Part shown: one piece after another, positions 40,048 to 49,189 of the stretch
Position numbering within the stretch: position 1 is the stretch's first letter
Layout: each line of letters starts with the position of its first letter
Source: Zafaria ginkgonis
GTDB lineage: Bacteria; Actinomycetota; Actinomycetes; Actinomycetales; Micrococcaceae
Reading direction: 5' to 3'
DNA: 64,000 bases
NCBI RefSeq assembly: GCF_039540195.1
Contig: NZ_BAABEO010000001.1
Coordinates: forward strand, 124,001-188,000
The notes under the pieces: model-generated
Told to the model about the DNA's origin: nothing
The model's input: the letters and a program-made list of their open reading frames with translations, nothing else
The model's database searches: none
Position numbers and translations under genes: made by a program

Positions 40048-41538
40048 ATGTCCACCAAGGATTTTGCGGCACCGGCAGCCGAACGTGAGAACGAAGAGGT
40101 TCCCGCTTCGCGTCCGTCGCTCTTTTCCCAGCCCAAGGGGCTGCTTACGCTCTCGGCCACTGAAATGTGGGAGCGGTTCAGTTTTTACGGTCTTCAGGTC
40201 ATCCTCGCCTATTACCTCTACTACTCCCTCAGCGAAGGGGGCCTGGGGATAGCTACTCCTGTTGCCCTGGGTATCGCCGGAGCCTACGGCGGGGTCGTTT
40301 ACATTTCCCAGATGCTCGGGGGGTGGCTGGCGGACCGCCTCCTTGCTCCCAGGACCTTGGTTCTCGTGGGCGGCATCCTGATCATGCTGGGGCACATAGC
40401 CTTGGCTGTTCTCCCCGGCATCGCTGGCCTGATGGCGGGTTTGCTGCTCATTGTTCTGGGTACGGGTGGTTTGAAAGTGAACACCACCTCCATGGTGGGA
40501 GAGCTCTACTCCCGGGAGGATTCGCGGCGCGATGTCGGTTACTCCATCTACTACACGGGCATCTCGATCGGCGCCTTCCTCGGACCGCTGTTGACCGGTT
40601 TCCTTCAGCCGGAGTTTGGCTTCCACGTTGCCTTCTCGGCAGCTGCCGTCGGCATGGGACTTGGCTTGGTCCAGTATGTGTTCGGCATGAAGCGCCTGCC
40701 CGCCGTAACCCGTACCGTCCCGAACCCCCTTCCCCGCCAGATGCGGGCGCGGGCCGCCCTGATCGCGGTCGTCGGTGCGGCGGCCTTGGTTACTGGAACT
40801 GTCACGGGGTTCATTAACTTTGAGAACATCGACACTCTCGTCACCGTCATCGTCCTCGTGGCGGCACTGGCCTACTTCGCTGTCTTGCTGTCCTCGCGGA
40901 AAGTGGATCGGGCCGAACGCCTCATGGTGCACACCTACATTCCGGTTTTTCTCAGCAGTCTGCTGTTTTGGACACTGCTGTTCCAGCTCTTCACAACCCT
41001 GGCGCTCTACATGGACACCCGGGTCAATCTGACCATTGGTGACCTCACCCTTCCCCCCGCTCTGATCATCACCCTGGAAGGCCTGTTCGCGACGCTGATT
41101 GCCCCGGTGTTCGCGGCCATCTGGGCCAAGATGGGCACCGCCCAGCCTGAGTCGGGAAAGAAAGTGGTTGCCGGAATCGCCTGCATGTCCCTCACCTTGC
41201 TCAGCTTCGCGTTCATGGGCCAGACCACTGGCCCGGTCAACAGCGTCCTGGTCGTACTCATCGCCATGGTCCTGTTCGGCGTCGCGGAGATCGTCGTGGT
41301 CCCGACCGCCTTGTCGCTGACCGCGCGACTGGCCCCCAGGGCGGCCTCGGCCCAGATGACCTCGCTGTACTTCCTGACCATGGCAGGCGGCTCGACATTG
41401 TCCGGGTTCATCGCCCAGGCATATTCACCCGAAAACGAAGGCTTCTTCTTCTCTGTCGTCGGTCTCGGCTCGCTCGCAGCAGCCGTCGGCCTTTACCTCG
41501 TCTACCGTGCGCTGAACCGCAAGGTTCCCGCGCTGTAG
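40048..41538 (+). CDS. POT family proton-dependent peptide transporter
   Basis: 496 residues from ATG 40048 (GAAAGG upstream), about fourteen membrane segments. Family motifs: ExxERFSFYG as EMWERFSFYGLQVILAYYL near residue 40, GGWLADRLLAPRTLVLVG near 92, GTGGLKVNTTSMVGELY near 138, and FSIYYTGISIGAFLGPL-type second signature near 170. It imports di- and tripeptides with protons. Followed after 48 bases by a gamma-glutamyltransferase gene, so the imported compounds may be gamma-glutamyl peptides or their products. Confidence 0.93.
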   Translation: MSTKDFAAPAAERENEEVPASRPSLFSQPKGLLTLSATEMWERFSFYGLQVILAYYLYYSLSEGGLGIATPVALGIAGAYGGVVYISQMLGGWLADRLLAPRTLVLVGGILIMLGHIALAVLPGIAGLMAGLLLIVLGTGGLKVNTTSMVGELYSREDSRRDVGYSIYYTGISIGAFLGPLLTGFLQPEFGFHVAFSAAAVGMGLGLVQYVFGMKRLPAVTRTVPNPLPRQMRARAALIAVVGAAALVTGTVTGFINFENIDTLVTVIVLVAALAYFAVLLSSRKVDRAERLMVHTYIPVFLSSLLFWTLLFQLFTTLALYMDTRVNLTIGDLTLPPALIITLEGLFATLIAPVFAAIWAKMGTAQPESGKKVVAGIACMSLTLLSFAFMGQTTGPVNSVLVVLIAMVLFGVAEIVVVPTALSLTARLAPRAASAQMTSLYFLTMAGGSTLSGFIAQAYSPENEGFFFSVVGLGSLAAAVGLYLVYRALNRKVPAL

Positions 41539-41586
41539 GTCCCCTCCACCCTCATTCACCGAGCAAGACATAACTGGAGTCATTCA

Positions 41587-43176
41587 ATGAACACCATCCC
41601 CTCCAACACCCAGCGCGTCGCCATCGCCGCCCCCCATTTCGCGGCTGTGGAAGCTGCCCGGGAAGTAACCGCTGCCGGGGGAAACGCCATAGACGCAGCC
41701 GTCGCCGCAGCCGCGGTGCTGACCGTCGTTTACCCGCACATGTGCAGTGTCGGAGGGGACGTCATCGCGTTGGTCCGCAAGCCGGACGGGCAACAGGTGT
41801 GCGTCAACGCATCCGGCGCCTACGGGTCGGCCCCCGAAGCCCAGGCTGCTCTGGCCCGGACGGGCGGGAACATGCCGATTCTGGGGCCGCTGACCGTTTC
41901 GGTTCCCGGCGCCGTCTCCGGCTGGGCCGCCCTGCTCGAGCACGGCGGGTCACTGCCGGCGGCAGACGTCCTCGCCCCCGCCATCCGTCTGGCCCGGGAC
42001 GGGATGACAGTCAGCCCCGGACTGGCCGAAGCCATCGAACTGGACAAGGCCACGCTTCTGCAGGACGAAGGGATGAAGTCGATGTTCTTCGTGGACGGCA
42101 CTCCACGCCGTGCCGGGGACATCGTCATTCAGAGCGCACTGGCGGAAACCCTTTCGCAACTTGCCCATGAGGGACTTGACTCGATGTACCGGGGCTCCGT
42201 CGCCACCCGGCTGGCCGATGGGTTGAAATCCCTGGGTGTCCCCGTCACCGAACAAGACCTTGCCAACCACAGGCCCAGCATCGAACCGGCCCTGACACGT
42301 TCCTTCGGGCCGTTGACCGTGTCCACGGCAGCCCCGAACTCCCAGGGCTACACCATGCTCAGGAACCTCGGCGCCGTGTTCGCCCACACCGATGATCCCT
42401 CGACCGTGAACGCGGGGCTGCTGGCCGAACTCTTCTACAGCTCCGATGCACTACGGGACAACCAACTGGCCGACCCCCGCTTTGTCGAAGTCGATGTCGA
42501 GGCCGAACTTTCCGATGAAGCCCTGCACCGTGCTCTCGCATCCGCACAGAACAGCCTGGCCGGCAAGGGGCGTCCGCACTTCGCCCACACGCCCCGGCCC
42601 GGCGGGGACACCGTCGGTGTCGCAGCGGTCTCTGCTGACGGAACGGCGGTGTCCTTGATCCAATCAGTCTTCCACTCCTTCGGATCACAGCTGCTTGAAC
42701 CCGACACAGGGCTCGTCCTGCACAACAGGGCCGCGTTCTTCACCCTGGACCCGACCTCGCCCAACCTGCTGCAGCCGGGCAAGCGGCCCGCACACACGCT
42801 CGTCCCGGTCATTGTCGAGCACGAAAACGGCACCCTTTCCGCCCACGGCACCATGGGCGGAAAGGCCCAGTCCCAAATCCACACCCAACTCATCCTGCGC
42901 TCCCTGGAAGGCCTCAGCCCCCTCCGGATGGTTGCGGCACCACGCTTCATCGTTGGAGGACTCGAAGCCGGAAGCAGCAACGACCGGATCATGATCGAAC
43001 CCTCCCTGGAAACCGGCCGGGCAGCACAAATCCGCGAGACCACCATGACCGTCACCGAAGGCAAGGACCTCGACAGCAACGCAGGGCACTCCATGGTGGC
43101 CCGGCTGAACGCCGACGGCTCCCTCGAAGCCGGTGCCGACCCCCGCAGCGACGGCGCCGCATGGGCAGGAAACTGA
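41587..43176 (+). CDS. Gamma-glutamyltransferase family protein
   Basis: 529 residues, no signal peptide, so cytosolic unlike many GGTs. The N-terminal region has AAREVTAAGGNAIDAAVAAAAVLTVVYPHMCSVGGD, typical of the large subunit. The autocleavage nucleophile is Thr342 in PGGDTVGVAAVSADG (family form TTHFSVVD). The C-terminal part has GKRPAHTLVPVIV and GTMGGKAQSQIHTQLI. It cleaves or transfers gamma-glutamyl groups from glutathione-like or other gamma-glutamyl compounds. It lies in an operon with a peptide transporter and DUF1275. Confidence 0.92.
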   Translation: MNTIPSNTQRVAIAAPHFAAVEAAREVTAAGGNAIDAAVAAAAVLTVVYPHMCSVGGDVIALVRKPDGQQVCVNASGAYGSAPEAQAALARTGGNMPILGPLTVSVPGAVSGWAALLEHGGSLPAADVLAPAIRLARDGMTVSPGLAEAIELDKATLLQDEGMKSMFFVDGTPRRAGDIVIQSALAETLSQLAHEGLDSMYRGSVATRLADGLKSLGVPVTEQDLANHRPSIEPALTRSFGPLTVSTAAPNSQGYTMLRNLGAVFAHTDDPSTVNAGLLAELFYSSDALRDNQLADPRFVEVDVEAELSDEALHRALASAQNSLAGKGRPHFAHTPRPGGDTVGVAAVSADGTAVSLIQSVFHSFGSQLLEPDTGLVLHNRAAFFTLDPTSPNLLQPGKRPAHTLVPVIVEHENGTLSAHGTMGGKAQSQIHTQLILRSLEGLSPLRMVAAPRFIVGGLEAGSSNDRIMIEPSLETGRAAQIRETTMTVTEGKDLDSNAGHSMVARLNADGSLEAGADPRSDGAAWAGN

Positions 43177-43213
43177 TGCACCGCGCAATACAGCCCGAAC
43201 AAAGCAGTCGCGA

Positions 43214-43927
43214 ATGCTGAAGGAGAAACGAAACGCCCGGATGCGTCTGTCGTTGATGATGGCCCTAACCTTCGTCACCGGCGCCCTGGATGCCGTCGGC
43301 TACCTCGGACTGGACCGCATCTTCACCGGAAACATGACCGGCAACATCGTCATCCTCGGAATGGCCGCTGCCGGCGGCAACGGCCTACCCGTCCTGGGGC
43401 CGGCCCTGGCACTGGTGGCGTTCGTGCTGGGAGCCGCGGTCGCCGGAGCCGTTCTCAAGCGCCGGTCCTCGGGCTGGAACGTGCGCGTAACGGTCCTTCT
43501 TGGCATCGGCACGGTAATGCTCTCCGTCGCCGGAGTTGTTCTCACGCAAACGGACACCCATCCCGAGTGGATCCGGGTCGCCATGGCCTGCGCCATCGCC
43601 GTGCAAATGGGCTCCCAAGCCTTGATCGCCCGTTTCCTGGCCGTCAAAGACATGACGACAGTAGTCGTCACCTCAACCCTCGCATCACTGGCCGGGGAAT
43701 CCTTCTTTGGCTCCGGAAGCCGCTTATGGAACCGACGATTCGCAGCAGTGGCCGTGCTCTTTGCCGGCGCCACAGCGGGAACCGGGCTGATGCACCTACA
43801 CCTCAGCGTGCCCGTCTTCGTCGCAGCCGCGATCACGGCGGCGGTAACGATCACCGGCATGAGTAAGTGGAACCTACCCGAGGAAGCCACCATCCAGGCG
43901 CCCGAGCTACAGACGGCAAAGCAATAG
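43214..43927 (+). CDS. DUF1275 (YoaK) family membrane protein
   Basis: 237 residues from ATG 43214; ATG 43241 is an alternative. Six membrane segments with the family motif FVTGALDAVGYLGLDRIFTGNMTGNIVILGMA at the start and MACAIAVQMGSQALIARFLAVKDMTTVVVTSTL in the middle. Function of the family is not settled. It is the last gene of the transporter operon, followed by a clear terminator. Confidence 0.92.
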   Translation: MLKEKRNARMRLSLMMALTFVTGALDAVGYLGLDRIFTGNMTGNIVILGMAAAGGNGLPVLGPALALVAFVLGAAVAGAVLKRRSSGWNVRVTVLLGIGTVMLSVAGVVLTQTDTHPEWIRVAMACAIAVQMGSQALIARFLAVKDMTTVVVTSTLASLAGESFFGSGSRLWNRRFAAVAVLFAGATAGTGLMHLHLSVPVFVAAAITAAVTITGMSKWNLPEEATIQAPELQTAKQ

Positions 43928-43931
43928 GTCA

Positions 43932-43960
43932 CGGACTGCCAAGGCTCTCTTGGCAGTCCG
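43932..43960 (+). terminator. Rho-independent terminator
   Basis: Arms CGGACTGCCAAG (43932-43943) and CTTGGCAGTCCG (43949-43960) with a 5-base loop, 5 bases after the DUF1275 stop, followed by TATTGCT. It ends the GntR-controlled operon. Confidence 0.9.
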
Positions 43961-44113
43961 TATTGCTCTGCCCAGCCACACCTCACGACAGTCGAACGCT
44001 CACCCCCGTTCAATCGAAGAACAACGACCCCTGACCATCCGGCAGTCCCCTACCGACAGATAGCGTCACAAAAAACACCGCCACATACTGCTGCAATCCA
44101 CACACCGACCTTC

Positions 44114-44154
44114 TGTCTCGACAAACCGTCTTGCATCCCTTCGGTTGCGAGACT
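44114..44154 (+). repeat. Palindromic repeat, copy 10
   Basis: TGTCTCGACAAACC, then GTCTTGCA and TGCGAGAC arms around TCCCTTCGGT. The second block (CGTCACAAAAAACACCGCCACA) lies 25-50 bases upstream at 44064-44086. Confidence 0.9.
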
Positions 44155-44240
44155 GTTCTGGCCGCCTGCAGTCGAGGTCAGCTTCGAACACTAATGCGGC
44201 CCATCGGGAAGCGGACGATCCTGGCAGGCGGCTCGTGGTG

Positions 44241-44576
44241 TTAGACGCCCAGCACGAGCGCCAGAGGAAAGACCATGACGAACCACAAGCCCGCAAGAAG
44301 CGCGGGAACCTGGTACTTGGCGGCCGGTGCGGCAATCTGGGGAGTCCAAACCGGTCGCACGGTCATGAACGCAAGCACGACTGCGGGCAGGAGGAGCGCA
44401 GACGCCGTGATGAAGCGGAATCTCTGTACGCCGGCCTCCACCTCTGCCCCCAACATCAAGCGGCTGAAAAACCACAACCCGAGAAGAGCCAGAAGGCCAC
44501 AGCCTGCAAGGGCACACAGGATCCGGGCAGTCCCACGATGGGCCTGTACGCATGTCCCCTTCCTGTCGTGGGGCAC
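44241..44576 (-). CDS. Small membrane protein, single-gene block
   Basis: 111 residues from GTG 44576. Three membrane segments: ILCALAGCGLLALLGLWFF (about 19-38), RFRFITASALLLPAVVLAFMTV (about 52-73) and ALLAGLWFVMVFPLALVLGV at the C-terminus. No family recognised. It is the only gene between copies 10 and 11, which are 533 bases apart, and its stop lies 87 bases from copy 10. Confidence 0.65.
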   Translation of the reverse strand: MPHDRKGTCVQAHRGTARILCALAGCGLLALLGLWFFSRLMLGAEVEAGVQRFRFITASALLLPAVVLAFMTVRPVWTPQIAAPAAKYQVPALLAGLWFVMVFPLALVLGV

Positions 44577-44646
44577 TGCGAAAACACCGCCACTTATCGG
44601 CTGCGATTCAATACGGTCGGCACGCGGATTCCTGACGCAGGCCTAC

Positions 44647-44687
44647 TGTCTCGACAAACCGTCTTGCATTCCTCCGGTTGCAGGACC
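44647..44687 (+). repeat. Palindromic repeat, copy 11
   Basis: TGTCTCGACAAACC, then GTCTTGCA and TGCAGGAC arms around TTCCTCCGGT. The upstream block at 44576-44611 matches the one before copy 6 over more than 30 bases. The flank after it (TTTCCGCCGATGGTGACTGT) resembles the flank after copy 3. Confidence 0.9.
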
Positions 44688-44823
44688 TACTTTCCGCCGA
44701 TGGTGACTGTGCAGAAGCCGCCGCCCATTTCATCAAGGATCCCTTGACGGGATCCGGTCGCGAGGGGGGCTGGTTTAGATGATGGGCGTCCCGTCGGGGA
44801 CACGCCGTTATCTGCCCGGTGCA

Positions 44824-45396
44824 TCATTGGTTCCGGTGGGGCTGCTCCGGGGTGTGCTCCGTTTCGGGATCGACCTGGAGACGGCTGGCTAGGATGGTCC
44901 GGCCGCGGTTGAGGATTTCCGCTATCAGACGCTGCTCGGAGGCGCTGAAGTCCGGGCTGTAGTGTTCGCCGGCAGGCGTGATGCATTCCAGGTTGTTGCC
45001 GTAGAAGACCTTGTCGTAGCACTTGGAGGCCTTCGGGCCGCGGTCATCGAGGGTGGCGCCAACGCTGCGGGCAATGTCTGCGAACAGGTTCCAGGCGTTC
45101 AGCAGCTGGGCGCAGGTGTCATCCGATACCGCCAGTTCAAGCAGCGCCTCCAACCCGTCCAGGTCCTGGGGAGTGTCGATGCCGCATTCCGGATCAATAG
45201 CGGTTTCCAACTCAAGGCCATGCCTGCCGGCCAGGGCCAACAGATCCTCCACGGTGCTCGCGGACACGATTCTTCCGCCATCCGTCAGAAAGCGGTCGGT
45301 GTCCTCGTCGGAATCCCCGGTCCCATCCTCGGATTGCCAGATCAGGCCCAGCGTCCGTCCTTGGAACCGAATCCAGCAGGGGTAGGAGAACATCAT
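44824..45396 (-). CDS. Protein of unknown function
   Basis: 190 residues, starting MMFSYPCWIRFQGRTLGLIWQSEDGTGDSDEDTD. Soluble, acidic, helical in the middle (DLDGLEALLELAVSDDTCAQLLNAWNLFADIARSVG) and with CYDKVFYGNNLECITPAGEHY near 140. The layout, a solitary acidic protein of about 190 residues beside unrelated unknown genes, recalls toxin-immunity proteins, but that is only an impression. No family recognised. Confidence 0.6.
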   Translation of the reverse strand: MMFSYPCWIRFQGRTLGLIWQSEDGTGDSDEDTDRFLTDGGRIVSASTVEDLLALAGRHGLELETAIDPECGIDTPQDLDGLEALLELAVSDDTCAQLLNAWNLFADIARSVGATLDDRGPKASKCYDKVFYGNNLECITPAGEHYSPDFSASEQRLIAEILNRGRTILASRLQVDPETEHTPEQPHRNQ

Positions 45397-45533
45397 GGTT
45401 GAACCCTATCCATTCAGCGGAGCGGAGGCCCGCTGAAAGGATCCAGCATGTCGGTCTCCCAACAGAGGCAACTCCCCGACGCTCAAGGGCGCGGACGGGC
45501 AGAAGATCGCTCGGGCTCGCTCGATTTCCTCCG

Positions 45534-46109
45534 CTACGAGGGGTTCGATCGTTCCGGCAGGGGGCCGGCCGTAGCGAGGATGGCGGTCTCGTAGGCGCTG
45601 CCGAAGGCCACCTGGGTGACGTCGCGGAGCCTGATCCTGGTCATTGTTCGTTCCCATCGGGCCTTCGGGTCCACGGTCAGGAACCAGAACGAGCGCCGGC
45701 ACCATTCGATAGGTGATCCCATTAGGTAGGTGTTCGGGGAGATCTCGTCGCGGTGGACCGAGAAGGCCCGGTGGCCCGCGGAGACGGAGTCGAGAACGTC
45801 CCGGGTGCGGCCAAGATTGATCGCCGGTTCCGGAACGGGCAGCGGTACGACGCCCAGATCACGCAAATGCGCATTCATGAGCGGCGACACCTTGGCACGA
45901 CGAATCGTCCGGCGCCGCACCACCCGGTGGCCGTTGGGCAGGACACCATCGACGAGCAGGGCGAAGAGAACCCATTTGCGGCCCAAGCCGAGCACCGCGG
46001 CTCCCATCGGTTCGCCATCGGCCTCGTGCCATACGTCCACCGGCACCTGTTCCGCGAACGACCTTTCCAGGGCCGCGTCCAGGTTGCGCTTCTTCTGTCG
46101 TCTCACCAT
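45534..46109 (-). CDS. Protein of unknown function
   Basis: 191 residues from ATG 46109; the longer open frame runs back through repeat copy 12 and is not credible. Basic N-terminus MVRRQKKRNLDAALERSF, then strands VLGLGRKWVLFALLVDGVLPNGHRVVRRRTIRRAKV and WCRRSFWFLTVDPKARWERTMTRIRLRDVTQV. Soluble, possibly beta-rich. It lies 137 bases from the gene at 44824 on the same strand. No family recognised. Confidence 0.58.
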   Translation of the reverse strand: MVRRQKKRNLDAALERSFAEQVPVDVWHEADGEPMGAAVLGLGRKWVLFALLVDGVLPNGHRVVRRRTIRRAKVSPLMNAHLRDLGVVPLPVPEPAINLGRTRDVLDSVSAGHRAFSVHRDEISPNTYLMGSPIEWCRRSFWFLTVDPKARWERTMTRIRLRDVTQVAFGSAYETAILATAGPLPERSNPS

Positions 46110-46191
46110 CCACCCATTCTCCAGAAACAACCTGCTTTGAATGGGAAGCGCGTAGACATGGCCCCGTTCCCTACATCCGCAAGCGGGTGAG

Positions 46192-46233
46192 TGTCTCGAC
46201 AAGAGCGTCGTGCATCCCCTCGGATGCAAGACG
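46192..46233 (+). repeat. Palindromic repeat, copy 12
   Basis: TGTCTCGACA, then CGTCGTGCA and TGCAAGACG arms around TCCCCTCGGA. Upstream of the minus-strand gene at 45534 and upstream of the plus-strand secreted protein. Confidence 0.88.
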
Positions 46234-46583
46234 GTTCCAGGCAATTGCAAGTCATGACCACCGACTTCCTTTGGTGGCTAAATCACAGCTGTGGTTGGCA
46301 GTTGTGCTCGTTCGCGCGGGGAAGGGGCACCAAGGGGCTCCGGGTGGCGGATTCTCCGGGTTCCGTATGGTGCCCTGCTTTGGGCGCGCGTTTATGTCTG
46401 CGCTCTTGCATTGCTCTGATGTGGCAGAGCAATCCGCGGGTCGTAAATGCTACCTGAAGTGAATATTTTTCAATCGATCGGCAAAAACCTTCTTTGCGCA
46501 GGAGAGATTGCATAGCGTGTGGTCAGCGGCACATTTCGCCGCATGTCGAAGGGTTGGCCCGTCACCATGGATAGGGGATCCAC
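46234..46583. other. Intergenic, no gene recognised
   Basis: Between repeat copy 12 and the secreted protein. The AT content rises near 46440-46500 (CTACCTGAAGTGAATATTTTT), as expected for the promoter of the secreted protein. No supported open frame. Confidence 0.45.
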
Positions 46584-47522
46584 TTGGTAACTCGCATCAT
46601 CAGAACACGCCCGGCTGCAGCAACTGCGGCATTGTTCCTCGTCACGAGTCTCGTCGCCGCGGGGCCTGCAATTGCCTCCGAAGAGCCGGACGTACCGCCA
46701 AGCACCGCACTTCCAATCTCCTGTGAAGCGGGCCTGGATGAACTCGCCGTTACGGAGACGGTTGTCGAGGCGGTGCAGGATACGGGGGAGGGTATTGATT
46801 TCGTATGCCTCGACAATCTGGCCAGCGTGACCGTACAGAGCGATGGGGGTGACGACACGATCGTCAGCATGGACACTGACGACGGGGAAGTGGTCGACCT
46901 GACCGGAGTCGACCCCGAAGAGTACGCGGAGCTCGCCCCCACCGTCTTCATGGAAGCTGAATACGATGTGCCGAGCCCACCAGAAACAGATGAAGGTTTC
47001 GAGGCGGCCTCCCTCAGGTGGGGTGGGGACCTGTCCACGAACGCCACGACAATTGTCAACGGGACGTACCAGGCGACCGGAGAAACAACGATCTATTGGG
47101 GGCAGAAGACATCGGCGGGTGTCACCCTCTGGATGAGGAGCTCCAAGCTGACGCTCCGTTCCGATGTTGGCGCGGAAAGGAAATCCACTTTCAAGGCGAC
47201 GAATTCTCCGCTTCAGCCGAAGCAGATCGCATTCGAGGCGTCGGTGGACCTCAAGAAGCATCTGCGGCTGTCGGTGGACGAAGTCGTTGATCAGACCAGC
47301 TTCCGACAGACCGTTTATTCCTCCAACACATGGTCTGAAACGGTCAACCTTTACAACAACAAGGGAGCCGCCAAGTACTACCAGAACGTGTACAACATGA
47401 AAATGAACGACCGGGAGGCGAACAAGAAGTTCAATATCGCCGGCAACGTGCAGATGCCGCGCTTCCAGTGCTACGAGACGGTCGTCTGCAAGTACCCAAA
47501 CGGCAAGGAGGCTGGCTGGTAG
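46584..47522 (+). CDS. Secreted protein of unknown function
   Basis: 312 residues from TTG 46584 (AGGGGATCC just upstream; the ATG at 46566 ends after seven codons). Signal peptide at 1-32 (RTRPAAATAALFLVTSLVAAGPAIAS, cleavage after AIAS). The mature N-terminal third is very acidic (VEAVQDTGEGIDF, DTDDGEVVDLTGVDPEEY), followed by a beta-rich domain (SAGVTLWMRSSKLTLRSDVGAERKSTF) and a C-terminal Cys pair in RFQCYETVVCKYP. No family recognised. Low GC promoter region and TTG start are unlike the neighbours. Confidence 0.7.
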   Translation: MVTRIIRTRPAAATAALFLVTSLVAAGPAIASEEPDVPPSTALPISCEAGLDELAVTETVVEAVQDTGEGIDFVCLDNLASVTVQSDGGDDTIVSMDTDDGEVVDLTGVDPEEYAELAPTVFMEAEYDVPSPPETDEGFEAASLRWGGDLSTNATTIVNGTYQATGETTIYWGQKTSAGVTLWMRSSKLTLRSDVGAERKSTFKATNSPLQPKQIAFEASVDLKKHLRLSVDEVVDQTSFRQTVYSSNTWSETVNLYNNKGAAKYYQNVYNMKMNDREANKKFNIAGNVQMPRFQCYETVVCKYPNGKEAGW

Positions 47523-47537
47523 AGCTGGATCCGTAAG

Positions 47538-47568
47538 CTAGGGGAGGGGCGCGGCGCCCCTCCCCTAG
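47538..47568. terminator. Bidirectional terminator
   Basis: Perfect inverted repeat with 15-bp arms (47538-47552 and 47554-47568) between the convergent secreted-protein gene and the gene at 47585. Confidence 0.85.
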
Positions 47569-47584
47569 AGCGGTGAATGATGCG

Positions 47585-48118
47585 TCAAAAGGACGGCATC
47601 CACGAGGCGGTTCTGATATCGGTGGTGACATAGTCGCGGTCGCCGTAGCGCATTTCAAGAACGACACCCAGTTCCAGGTCCACCACGGCGTAGCCACCGA
47701 GAAGCGGGTCCTCGGGGCCCTCAAGGGGGCCGAGTATCAGCCGAATGCGGCCCGGCCCGTCCGGCTCTGCGGACACGACGCGTCTGTTGTCCCGCGGCCC
47801 ACCCCAGATCGGCAGATCCAAGGGGCTAAACATGGCCAGCACCGGCGGGGTCATGGGGAAGTGCGGCCGCCGGTCCTGGCGGGGTGTTTCGCTACCTTCG
47901 GAACCGAGCAGGATGCCCTCCGCTGGTCGGTAGGACATCCTGAAATTGTCATCCGAGACGAGTTCGAAGGTCCCCTCGGGCGTTCGGGCCCTCACGTCGT
48001 ACGTGATGCGGACGCCTGGGGCCGACTCGTGGACCTTGGCCAACACCATGTCGCCGGTCCTAGCGTTACGCATGGCCCCAATGAAGTCAACAAGATATGT
48101 CAATCCTTCGCCAACCAT
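47585..48118 (-). CDS. Protein of unknown function
   Basis: 177 residues from ATG 48118, with GGAGGAGATC before it. Beta-rich and soluble: VRITYDVRARTPEGTFELVSDDNFRMSYRPAEGILLG, then GRIRLILGPLEGPEDPLLGGYAVVDLELGVVLEMRYGDRDYV. No signal peptide or known domain. It is downstream of the gene at 48272 on the same strand (153-base gap). Confidence 0.62.
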   Translation of the reverse strand: MVGEGLTYLVDFIGAMRNARTGDMVLAKVHESAPGVRITYDVRARTPEGTFELVSDDNFRMSYRPAEGILLGSEGSETPRQDRRPHFPMTPPVLAMFSPLDLPIWGGPRDNRRVVSAEPDGPGRIRLILGPLEGPEDPLLGGYAVVDLELGVVLEMRYGDRDYVTTDIRTASWMPSF

Positions 48119-48271
48119 GTGATCTCCTCCTGTCAACGGGTCGATCTTTACGCTACCCCGTTCGTCAAGGACCCTGCCCCGATCGGAGACCGGACTCCGG
48201 TCTGCCGGGAGACGCGGGCGCGGTCCGTGCGGCGAGGATCGTGAGGATCCGGTCGGGCCACCGGGCCCGCC

Positions 48272-48844
48272 TCACGCTCCGCCCCGGAAGGCGGCGAGTC
48301 GTTCCCAGTCATCGGGCAGCAGCTTCCATGTGCGCCAGGCGGCGAAGACGATGCCTGTCGCCACCATCGCGGTGCGGAAAAACGTGTCGGCGCCGGGGTC
48401 CGGTGCCCAGTAGGAGGACTTGGTGACGCCGATGGCCCAGTCGGGGTCGTCGGCGCGGAAGACGATCTGGACCGGTGCGCCGATCGTGTCGTCGAGCGGG
48501 TAGCCGTTGGCGAGTTCATACTCGCGGCCCTGGTATTCGACGGTATAGGTGTCCCCGCCCCGGACCATCCGGCTGACGTCAATGAGCGTGGCGGTGTGGT
48601 GCGGTTGGGTGGCGACGGCCAGGGCGTCGGCCCGTTCGCTGGCGATGATGCACTCGGCGAAGGCCCAGCCGAGGACGGGCAGCACCACGAGCAGGGCGGC
48701 CGCTGCGGCGCGCCGCAGTCCGCGCGCATACCGGAGCACTTCCTCGTCTGGGGCAGGCCACTGCGGGTCCTGGGCTCGGCGTCGCCCGCGGCGGGTGGCG
48801 AGCCGCTGCTGGCGGGCCTCCCGGCCGGGGCGATGCGTGGTCAT
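48272..48844 (-). CDS. DUF3592-like membrane protein
   Basis: 190 residues from ATG 48844. Basic N-terminus, first membrane helix near 48-68 (AAAAALLVVLPVLGWAFAECI), an extracytoplasmic strand-rich part with YTVEYQGREYELANGYPLDDTIGAPVQIVFRADDPDWAIG (about 95-135) and a second helix near 145-165. The two-helix layout with the VxYxxxG..GxxVxVxYDPxDP pattern fits DUF3592. Function unknown. Confidence 0.6.
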   Translation of the reverse strand: MTTHRPGREARQQRLATRRGRRRAQDPQWPAPDEEVLRYARGLRRAAAAALLVVLPVLGWAFAECIIASERADALAVATQPHHTATLIDVSRMVRGGDTYTVEYQGREYELANGYPLDDTIGAPVQIVFRADDPDWAIGVTKSSYWAPDPGADTFFRTAMVATGIVFAAWRTWKLLPDDWERLAAFRGGA

Positions 48845-49073
48845 GATCGAAATACTAGGGGAGTGCAAAGCCGCTGCGCGGGGATGATGGGGCCAGGAAC
48901 GCTGCACCTCCCGGGGATCGGGTCAGTGCCCACGTGCGGCCAACGCAGGGAGGATGACTGAGGTTGATACCCCACGGGGCGGGTATTGCGTATGGCTGGG
49001 TGTGGCGGGTCCCGGGACGAACGAACGACGGGATTCGCGGATCGGCGCGACGCGACTGGAGGTGCTTCACCAG

Positions 49074-49115
49074 TGTCTCGACAAAACCGTCTTGCATCCC
49101 ACCGCTTGCAAGGCA
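49074..49115 (+). repeat. Palindromic repeat, copy 13
   Basis: TGTCTCGACAAAACC, then GTCTTGCA and TTGCAAGGCA arms around TCCCACCGC. It adjoins the end of a ClC channel remnant. Confidence 0.9.
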
Positions 49116-49189
49116 GCCCTGATGTAACTGGTGGCCGATTTACGCTTGGATCATTCCGAGGGCCTAGTCGGAGAGTCCTTGTTGTCGTC

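Noticed and set aside
44191..44553. 120-codon minus-strand frame starting at ATG 44553 with a good ribosome site
   Set aside because: It overlaps the hydrophobic membrane protein frame and has Pro/Arg/Cys-rich shadow composition.
46191..46457. Frame of 88 codons starting inside repeat copy 12
   Set aside because: The start lies in the repeat, composition is unlike a protein, and no ribosome site is present.
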